64,000 bases of DNA from an uncultured Flavobacteriales bacterium (lineage in GTDB: Bacteria > Bacteroidota > Bacteroidia > Flavobacteriales > UBA1820), in contig CAUHQV010000006.1 in the NCBI GenBank assembly GCA_959608625.1, forward strand, positions 8,775-72,774, written 5' to 3'. Positions 57,822 to 64,000 of this stretch are shown here, piece after piece. The notes under the pieces are model-generated. The model ran no database searches. It was not told where the DNA came from and worked only from the letters and a program-made list of their open reading frames with translations. A program made the translations under genes and the position numbers. The first letter of the stretch is position 1, and every line of letters starts with the position of its first letter.

Positions 57822-58958
57822 TTATTTGACCGCCCCGGTAGAAGCTTCCCATTCTTTATAAATTTTCAGCAGCCCTCGTGCCGTCTGTTCCCAGGAGAAT
57901 GCTTTGACCCGCTCGAGTCCGTAAGCGACCTGATCCCGGCGGTACTGCGGGTCGGTCTCCAATTCCCGGATTTCCCCCGCTATCCGGGCCGGATCGTAAG
58001 GGTCGACCAAAACAGCACCCCCACCGGCTATCTCCGGGATGGCGGACGCATCCGAAGTGATCACCGGGGTACCGCAGGCCATCGCCTCCAGCAGGGGAAT
58101 GCCGAAACTCTCCCGGAAAGAGGTGTAGAGGAACGCCTGCGCCCCGGTATAGATGGCCGGAAGGTCGGTATTTGGGATATACCCGGCCAGGCGCAGCAAC
58201 GGGCGGATGAATTCGATATCTTGTTCCCGGAGTATTGCATCCACTACGTCCTGCCCCAGATCCGCGATCAACAGCGGAGCGGGGGCCATGGTTTGGCTCG
58301 CGTACAAAGCATAGGCCTTGAGCGTGCCGGGCGTATTCTTTTTCGGGTCGGTATTGCCCAGGAAAAACAAGTAGCGCTCGTCGGGCAGATACTTGCTCAC
58401 AGTCTCCCGGTAATTTTCCACCGGACGGAAATGGCTGCTGAAGCCATTGTGGACGGCTACGATACGGCCGGCCGGAAGGCCGAGCGCCTTTTGGATGCGG
58501 TCGCATTCGAACTGCGAAACGGTGATGATCTTTTCGCACTTGGGCAAAATACGCGGCACCACGAAACGCCTGTACACGCGTCCCATATTCTGGTAGGCCG
58601 ATTTATTGGTATCCTGGCGTTTTTCCAGGAAAATGATGTCGTGCAGGGTGAGGACCAGGGGAACCGGACACCGGATGGGCGCCGTATTGCTGGTGCAGTG
58701 CAACAAGTCGGGCTTGACTTTCCGCAGGGCCGCCGGCAGGGCGGCCTGTTCCCACAGGGGATAGGTCGGGCATTTCACTTCGACGATCCGCAGGTTGTCC
58801 GATTCTTCCAGACAGCGGTCGGGGCCGGGGGCCACGAAGATGAAATACTCGTTCTCCCGGTCGATCTTTTGCAGCTGCCGGATGGTCTCCAAAGCCACAA
58901 AATCCATCCCGTGTTTATTGGGGCGGAATATACGCTGTGCTTCTATCGCTATTTTCAT
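57822..58958 (-). CDS. GT4 glycosyltransferase
   Basis: A 378-residue GT-B family 4 enzyme. The N-terminal half reads IAIEAQRIFRPNKHGMDFVA, LHDIIFLEKRQ and TVSQFECDRIQ. The donor-binding half has YLFFLGNTDPKKN, RLAGYIPNTDLPAIYTGAQ and the E-x7-E motif region SFRESFGIPLLEAMACGTPV. Typical of WbaZ/mannosyl- or rhamnosyl-type transferases; no sugar can be assigned. It lies 12 bp after the preceding GT2 gene. Confidence 0.9.
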   Translation of the reverse strand: MKIAIEAQRIFRPNKHGMDFVALETIRQLQKIDRENEYFIFVAPGPDRCLEESDNLRIVEVKCPTYPLWEQAALPAALRKVKPDLLHCTSNTAPIRCPVPLVLTLHDIIFLEKRQDTNKSAYQNMGRVYRRFVVPRILPKCEKIITVSQFECDRIQKALGLPAGRIVAVHNGFSSHFRPVENYRETVSKYLPDERYLFFLGNTDPKKNTPGTLKAYALYASQTMAPAPLLIADLGQDVVDAILREQDIEFIRPLLRLAGYIPNTDLPAIYTGAQAFLYTSFRESFGIPLLEAMACGTPVITSDASAIPEIAGGGAVLVDPYDPARIAGEIRELETDPQYRRDQVAYGLERVKAFSWEQTARGLLKIYKEWEASTGAVK

Positions 58959-58970
58959 GATCCGGGCGGA

Positions 58971-60131
58971 TTAATGGGAATGTTCGGTATGGATGAATTT
59001 TTTGGAGGCCCCGCGCGTGCGGAACATATTGACCGCCATCATCAGCCCCAGAAGGGGTATTTTGCGGATCGCCTTTTTGAAACTTTTGTCCACCAGATAG
59101 TCCGGAACGGCCATCGCCAAAGCAAACAGGAGCATCAAAAGGAGCATCCACCATTTCAGGGATCGCGTCCAGTCTATCAAAAGGAAGACCACGGCGCAAA
59201 TACCTACGGCCCCCAAGAGCAACACTCGGGGAGGCATCATCCACTGGATCAGCTTGTCGCAGTAGTCGTAATTCCCGCTTGCCAAAGCCCCCGGGAAATC
59301 CCGGAGCCCTTGTCCCAGCGCGGCAAACTGGGCGGCCAGCCAGCGCCGGCGCTGGCGGTAGAACGCTCCGCTTTTGGACGTCTTTTCGTCGCACACGTCT
59401 ACATGGGGCAGGTAGCCGATGTACACGCCCTGGCGCAGCAGGAGCGCCTCGAGTTCCTTGTCCTCCCCGGCGGTGGAGATACGTCGGACATTTTCCCGAA
59501 ACCACTTGTAGTCGAACGCCATCCCGGAACCGATCAGAGCGGAGGAAAAACCGAGGTTCACATGCCCCTTACGGAAAACGGAATTGTTGATCTCCTCGCT
59601 CACCGCATCCAGCACCGCCGTATCGGTATTGCGGTTCTTGGCCATCCGGTGCGCCTGCATCGCCAGGATACCGGCATCATATGCATTGTTGATCTCCCGT
59701 AAGAAATCCGGCCCTACGGTATTGTCCGCATCCAGTATCGCTACGATATCGTACGGTTCTTCTTCCAACGAGTCGACGGCCAGGTTGAGCGCTTTGGCTT
59801 TGGAACTGTCTACATATTGCGCTTTGAACAGGCGGATCGGGAGCTGCGAAAGTTTTTGGTCTGTCCCGGGCTCCATCTTGTCGGAGATGACCGCCACTTC
59901 ATACCTATCCTGCGGATAATCCTGAGTGAGGACGGAACGTACAGTCGCCTCGATCACCTTGTCCTCTTTGTACGCCGGTATCAACACGACGATCCGGTGA
60001 GGGATTTCGGCGGCCGGAAACCGTTCCCTCCCCCGGCGCAGGGACCAAAGGGCGAATACGAAAAGGTACAGCACTCCGGAGGCCAGGAGGATAAAAAGGA
60101 AGGTATCCATAGCGGATAGTACAGTACTCAT
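58971..60131 (-). CDS. GT2 processive-type glycosyltransferase with membrane helices
   Basis: A 386-residue inner-membrane GT2. One N-terminal helix (about 10-30), a GT-A domain with VVLIPAYKEDKVI, ILDADNTVGPD, a glycosylation site loop TAGEDKELE, and QRRRW (the Q-x-x-R-W motif of cellulose/hyaluronan-synthase-like enzymes), then about three helices (about 300-365). The Q-R-R-R-W motif marks processive or membrane-linked transferases. Its start overlaps the preceding GT2 gene end by 4 bp. Confidence 0.88.
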   Translation of the reverse strand: MSTVLSAMDTFLFILLASGVLYLFVFALWSLRRGRERFPAAEIPHRIVVLIPAYKEDKVIEATVRSVLTQDYPQDRYEVAVISDKMEPGTDQKLSQLPIRLFKAQYVDSSKAKALNLAVDSLEEEPYDIVAILDADNTVGPDFLREINNAYDAGILAMQAHRMAKNRNTDTAVLDAVSEEINNSVFRKGHVNLGFSSALIGSGMAFDYKWFRENVRRISTAGEDKELEALLLRQGVYIGYLPHVDVCDEKTSKSGAFYRQRRRWLAAQFAALGQGLRDFPGALASGNYDYCDKLIQWMMPPRVLLLGAVGICAVVFLLIDWTRSLKWWMLLLMLLFALAMAVPDYLVDKSFKKAIRKIPLLGLMMAVNMFRTRGASKKFIHTEHSH

Positions 60132-61036
60132 GGTTTGCGGTCTGTTTTCGGTTTAAGATGGAAAAAGGCACTGTAGCCTCGCCAAACGGCTCCCGCCAGA
60201 CCGGGTTTCCCTTTCAGCAGATACCGGAGGCTGTTTTTCGGTGCGGCCACCGCCAACTGGTAAGCGATACCCAGGTATTTTTCAGCCCCTTTCCGGTTGC
60301 GCCAGGCATACAGCAGGCGGTTGCGGGAGAGATAATACGTTTTCAGGGGACTGGCGCGGCCCGTAGAGGCGCTTTCCTTGTGGAAAACCGTGCTGCGGGG
60401 TTCGTACCATATCTCGTACCCGGCCTCCGTGATACGGGTAGACCAGTCCAGTTCCTCATAGTACAGGAAATACATTTCCGGCATATCGCCCACGCGTTCC
60501 AGCACCTCGCGTTTGACCATCATGGCAGCCCCATGCGCGTACGGGGTGGCCGCCGGAGAGTCGAACCGCCCATCGTCCGGACAGTCAAACCCTACAAGGT
60601 CGTTGCGCAGGGTGATGCGGGAGAGCGGGGTGTATCCGGCGAACTGAATATGCTCCGGAGCGAAAGCGAAACGGATCTTGGGGCATACGGCCCCTATACG
60701 GGATGAAGAGTCCAGCCTCTCCACCAGATAACGGAGGGAATCGTCCCGTACCAGGGTATCGTTGTTCAGCAACAGGATATAGTCCCCGGTAGCCCTTTTA
60801 AAACCCAGGTTGTTGCCCCCGGCAAAACCGAGGTTCTCTTCGCTCCGCACGGCGACCACGTCCGGGAAACGGGCCGCTATCACGGCCGCTTCGTCGCGCA
60901 GGGAGCCGTTGTCCACCACGATGACTTCGTAGGGATAGGATACATTCGCCCGTAGGGATTCCAACATTTGGCAGGTATCCTCACAACCGTTGTAATTGAC
61001 CGTTACGATCGATATTTTTTTACCGATGGTGTTCAT
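60128..61036 (-). CDS. GT2 glycosyltransferase, rhamnosyltransferase-like
   Basis: A 302-residue soluble family 2 enzyme: SIVTVNYNGCEDTCQML, VVDNGSLRDEA, GFAGGNNLGFKRATGDYILL, LLNNDTLVRDD, and a C-terminal FLYYEELDWSTRITEAGY. The N-N-D and E-E-L-D-W motifs are characteristic of rhamnosyltransferase/WcaA-like GT2s; rhamnose is a guess. It overlaps the O-antigen ligase gene by 17 bp at its start and the next GT2 by 4 bp at its end, so the three are tightly coupled. Confidence 0.88.
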   Translation of the reverse strand: MNTIGKKISIVTVNYNGCEDTCQMLESLRANVSYPYEVIVVDNGSLRDEAAVIAARFPDVVAVRSEENLGFAGGNNLGFKRATGDYILLLNNDTLVRDDSLRYLVERLDSSSRIGAVCPKIRFAFAPEHIQFAGYTPLSRITLRNDLVGFDCPDDGRFDSPAATPYAHGAAMMVKREVLERVGDMPEMYFLYYEELDWSTRITEAGYEIWYEPRSTVFHKESASTGRASPLKTYYLSRNRLLYAWRNRKGAEKYLGIAYQLAVAAPKNSLRYLLKGKPGLAGAVWRGYSAFFHLKPKTDRKP

Positions 61037-62498
61037 AATCTTCGTCTTTTTCCGCGCGGTGTTCCAATAGTTCCCTGTCGTAACGGGGACTTAGGAAAAT
61101 GAATGCCGCACACATGTAAATAATGATCCCTGTAGGCAATTGCCCCAAGATTTCATTGCCGTAGGCCGAGACCATCACCCCGAATATCCCGGCGATCACC
61201 GCACATATAAGTCCTCTCAGCCGCTTGTCTTTTAGCTTGAAAAGCACCAGATAACACCCCATAAACAGGATATAGAACAAAATGCCCAAATGGAGTACAA
61301 GTCCGATGATACCCGTTTCCACCCATATCATCACGAACCAGGAATCGGTCGGTATCTGCGACAGGTAAGCCGTGGGCGCGTACGCTTTGGCCTTGCCGCC
61401 GCCCATGCCGAGGCCGGAACCGAAAGGCTTGTCTTTGATATATTCGGCAATGCGTTTTTGGTTGTTCAGCCGCACGTTCAGCGAAGCGTCTTCCGTATTG
61501 AACGCGCTGCGCATGCGCCGGATCATCGCATTACCCTGCCCGATATCTGTGTATTTCAGAAAGACAAAACTGGAAAGCAGCGCCGCCGCACCCAGGAATA
61601 TGATCCTCTTTTGCCGGGATATCAGCAGGTAGATCAGATACCCGGCAAAAGGAACGGCCAGTGCCCCGCGGGTGCCGGAAAGCATCATTCCGTACCCGGC
61701 CGCCAACGCGACACCCAGGAAATAAAGCCTCGTTTTCTTTCCCGAAAAATAGACCGCCGCAATGGAAAAGACCACCATCGCCAGTCCCATCGCCGACCCG
61801 AAGTTCCCGGCGTCGGTATAAAAAGAAAAATACCGGATCCCCGAATAGATGACGTGGGTGGTCATCCCTCCCGATTCGTACAGCCATATCTTCTCGAAAG
61901 TATCGAACCCGTGGTATTTCTGCACCAGAGCTTTCAGCACGGCCAGCAGGGTAAAAACAGACCACAGAATAAGGATTCGCTTGAAATCCTTGAACCGGTA
62001 AAAGAAGATCGGTGTGAGTACCGAAATACAGAAAAAATAGACCGCCACACCCCGGATGGATGTCACCCATCCCAACGGAGTGGCCATTGGGTTGAAGAGC
62101 TCCAGCACGCAATATAACAGCCAGATAAAAGCCGCCACAGACAGCCCGTTCCAAGCCCTTTCCCAGCCTACCCGCCTGTAACAGGAGCGGATAAGGAGTA
62201 CCATGATAGAGAACATGATCAATGCATCGATCACCACGCCGCCCGGCAGTTTCGGCACGTACCGGACTATCCCCATGATGAAATAATTGACCGCAAAGAG
62301 GCCGGTATAGGCCCAATACGGCCTCTTTATCATGTAAAGGGTCAGGTAAAGCACCAAAGGTACTACCGAGAATATAAGCCCGGCTAAAAAGCCGTACCTC
62401 AGCGAAACCATAGCGAGTGCTCCCACTCCCAGGCATAAAGCCAGCCCGAGGATTATACGGGGCGATACCCTTGCTATCGATTCTTTTATCTCTTCCAT
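61020..62498 (-). CDS. O-antigen ligase/polymerase-like membrane protein (Wzy/WaaL class)
   Basis: A 492-residue inner-membrane protein with about twelve hydrophobic segments. A large loop near the C-terminal half (about 320-375, MRRMRSAFNTEDASLNVRLNNQKR region, then GSGLGMGGG) is typical of Wzy_C/O-antigen ligase-domain proteins. It may polymerise repeat units (Wzy) or ligate them to lipid A core (WaaL); the sequence does not separate these. With the flippase and co-polymerase it completes a Wzx/Wzy-type set. It lies 31 bp after the co-polymerase gene. Confidence 0.85.
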   Translation of the reverse strand: MEEIKESIARVSPRIILGLALCLGVGALAMVSLRYGFLAGLIFSVVPLVLYLTLYMIKRPYWAYTGLFAVNYFIMGIVRYVPKLPGGVVIDALIMFSIMVLLIRSCYRRVGWERAWNGLSVAAFIWLLYCVLELFNPMATPLGWVTSIRGVAVYFFCISVLTPIFFYRFKDFKRILILWSVFTLLAVLKALVQKYHGFDTFEKIWLYESGGMTTHVIYSGIRYFSFYTDAGNFGSAMGLAMVVFSIAAVYFSGKKTRLYFLGVALAAGYGMMLSGTRGALAVPFAGYLIYLLISRQKRIIFLGAAALLSSFVFLKYTDIGQGNAMIRRMRSAFNTEDASLNVRLNNQKRIAEYIKDKPFGSGLGMGGGKAKAYAPTAYLSQIPTDSWFVMIWVETGIIGLVLHLGILFYILFMGCYLVLFKLKDKRLRGLICAVIAGIFGVMVSAYGNEILGQLPTGIIIYMCAAFIFLSPRYDRELLEHRAEKDEDYEHHR

Positions 62499-62529
62499 TT
62501 CCTTGATGAAGGGCCTTATTTTCCCAGGA

Positions 62530-64000
62530 TTATCCGGCCGAGGTAAGCCCCAGTTGGTAGAAACGGTATCCCAGCTTCCGGAAGAACGTGTAGGGAGGCA
62601 GCTGCCCGGTGAAGGTCTCTACCGCGTTCAGGTCGGCCTGGGTCAGGCAGATGAACAGCGGCGCATCTCCCACCCTCTGTGCGAGCCGGTCGTAAAGCAA
62701 TTGGTCGGTATCTTTCCACGAACTGTCGGCTTTGAGCACCAACAGATTCACGGCTGCCTTTTCCAGCAGGGAAGCCGGAACGGAGGCATCGTACAGAGCC
62801 TTATATTCCGCCAGGATCACATCCTCTCCCACCTTTATGTCCCTGCGGCGGAAGTATTCGGCCAGGTGCTCGGCCACGAAACTCTTTCCGCTGCCGCTGC
62901 GCAGGCTCAGGATATTGATCACGCTTGGTTGGCCAGGCTTGCAGTAATCCAACAGCGCATTGCCCAGGTACTGCATAGAAGCTCCCAAATGTTCTTTGTA
63001 GTAAGACCGCCGCCGGAAGCCTTTCCGGGGAACGGCACCCAGTACTTTCCCACCGGTCAGGCGTTCGGCCCGGGATTTGTCGCGCAAAGTACGGTCGAGC
63101 AGTTCCAGCAGGAAGAAAACTCCCAGGATAAAAATGATCGTACCCACAAATCCGCCTACCACCATCATTTTCCGTTTGGAAGGCATGGATTCCAGCGGGA
63201 AGGTCGGCGGGGTGATGACTTTCAGCGTGGCCGAGTTCATTTGCAGGTTTTTCTGCCGCAAACGGGCCGCATTGAGGCTCTGCAGGATAGAAAGATAGGA
63301 CTGCGTGGTAAAGTCTATTTCCCGCTGTTTCCGCTTGATCGTGGATCCTATCGGGGAATAATACACGTATTGAGAATCCAGTTCCGCCTTGCGGTCATCC
63401 ATCACTTTCAATTGCGCCTGGGCCTTCTCATGGAGAATCAACTGCTCCAGCCACTGGCCGACGATAGACTCGGAAGAGATGCCTTCTTTCGTATACCGAC
63501 GGGCGCTGTTTTGGTCGGCAAACCGGGTAAAATCCTTTTCGGCCTCTCCCAACTGCCGGCGGAGGGTTACCAGGTCGAGGGATTCTGCTTTCGTAGTATC
63601 CGGCTGGAAAGATTCCATCATCGTGATCTTGGCCGAAAGATCGGAAATACCCTTCAGCTTTGCCAGGAAGTTCGCGTTGTCCTTCAGGTTTTTGACATGC
63701 TCGTCGATTCGCCCTTCCAATTCCTGGATCAATTTTTCCGAGCTATTGTAATTCAACAGGATATCTTCATACTTCAGTTGATAATCACGGCCCAGCGAAG
63801 CGACGTGCTTGGTTTGCTCGTCGTAGTTGATGATGCGTTTTTCCACATTGTACGCGGTGAGCGAATCCTCTGTCGCGCGCAATTCCCGCCCGATACTGTC
63901 GAGCGCATGCTGGAAATAGTCGATCACGTTGTTAGTCTCCCCGAAACGCAACAGTTCGTACTGGCGGATGAATTCTTTGTTCAGCAGCACCAACGTGTTG
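62530..64000 (-). CDS. Wzz/Wzc-like polysaccharide co-polymerase, 5' end outside window
   Basis: The last 490 codons of a chain-length determinant protein; the reading frame is open to the right edge and the N-terminal Wzz domain must start beyond it. The visible part has a long coiled coil (about 30-260 of the part seen, with many Glu/Lys heptads), the PxxP-like segment PTFPLESMPSKRK and a membrane helix (MVVGGFVGTIIFILGVFFLL). A cytoplasmic ATPase-like domain follows with Walker A SLRSGSGKSF. I do not see the Walker A' DxD or Walker B of tyrosine autokinases, nor a C-terminal Tyr cluster, so this domain looks degenerate. First visible gene of the locus. Confidence 0.85.
   Translation of the reverse strand, partial: NTLVLLNKEFIRQYELLRFGETNNVIDYFQHALDSIGRELRATEDSLTAYNVEKRIINYDEQTKHVASLGRDYQLKYEDILLNYNSSEKLIQELEGRIDEHVKNLKDNANFLAKLKGISDLSAKITMMESFQPDTTKAESLDLVTLRRQLGEAEKDFTRFADQNSARRYTKEGISSESIVGQWLEQLILHEKAQAQLKVMDDRKAELDSQYVYYSPIGSTIKRKQREIDFTTQSYLSILQSLNAARLRQKNLQMNSATLKVITPPTFPLESMPSKRKMMVVGGFVGTIIFILGVFFLLELLDRTLRDKSRAERLTGGKVLGAVPRKGFRRRSYYKEHLGASMQYLGNALLDYCKPGQPSVINILSLRSGSGKSFVAEHLAEYFRRRDIKVGEDVILAEYKALYDASVPASLLEKAAVNLLVLKADSSWKDTDQLLYDRLAQRVGDAPLFICLTQADLNAVETFTGQLPPYTFFRKLGYRFYQLGLTSAG

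Noticed and set aside
57780..59702. A 640-codon plus-strand frame
   Set aside because: Antisense to the GT4 and GT2 genes; low-complexity G/R/P/H content and no family resemblance.
1..64000. CRISPR arrays, rRNA operons, IS elements and prophage genes
   Set aside because: I looked for direct-repeat arrays, transposase or integrase motifs and rRNA signatures and saw none.

Overview
The window looks like a chromosomal stretch from a moderately GC-rich member of the Bacteroidota, most likely Bacteroidales and plausibly close to Alistipes/Rikenellaceae. The evidence is the set of Bacteroidota-typical families (DUF4286, two DUF4199 proteins, a DUF6909-like protein, a DPP5-type S9 peptidase, type B L31), a DnaG whose zinc-finger cysteines are replaced, and many TAnnTTTG-type -7 promoter elements in place of sigma70-like -10 boxes. 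The genus is inference. I see no phage, IS element, CRISPR array or rRNA. There is one tRNA, tRNA-Arg(CCG).

Positions 1-38.6 kb are mostly housekeeping: folE (cut by the window edge), argS-DUF4286-rsmA, a YbjQ-like and a DUF493 protein, waaA, dnaG with a DUF6909-like partner, a CLC chloride protein, aspS, lspA with a glucosaminidase, a patatin/outer-membrane-barrel fusion, radA, an ACT-domain protein divergent from lysC, a cysteine desulfurase, rpmE2, YbbR-coaE, two DUF4199 membrane proteins with a GT2 and a phosphohexomutase, an AlkZ-like glycosylase, idi-gpsA, tRNA-Arg, radC, trmB, a MacB-like permease, a DPP5-like peptidase, 5-FCL, a GDPD and an SDR. Convergent pairs either share a strong bidirectional hairpin terminator or overlap at their stop codons.

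Positions 38.6-49 kb hold a YbaK-type deacylase, a truncated metallo-beta-lactamase-fold gene, two tandem giant hybrid histidine kinases with periplasmic binding-protein-like sensors, a membrane-anchored endonuclease/exonuclease/phosphatase-fold protein and a REC-histidine kinase. No DNA-binding response regulator is nearby.

Positions 49-64 kb are an exopolysaccharide/O-antigen-type locus, all on the minus strand. From its start (high coordinates) it runs: Wzc/Wzz-like co-polymerase (cut by the window end), O-antigen ligase/polymerase-like protein, two GT2s, GT4, hexapeptide acyltransferase, sugar-transfer-associated ATP-grasp, GT2, Wzx-type flippase, acyltransferase 3, GT1/GT4, membrane GT2, and a UDP-glucuronate decarboxylase with its own promoter. 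The REC-kinase gene lies 18 bp downstream of the decarboxylase, which hints at coupling between signalling and surface-glycan synthesis.

Most promising leads: an HTH-like plus ACT protein divergent from aspartokinase, a nucleoside-phosphorylase-like C-terminus in the DUF6909-like protein beside dnaG, a zinc-ligand-less primase, the tandem binding-protein kinases, a glycan locus with a degenerate co-polymerase ATPase and an ATP-grasp enzyme of unknown reaction, and a compact multi-hairpin intergenic element at 5.5-5.7 kb.
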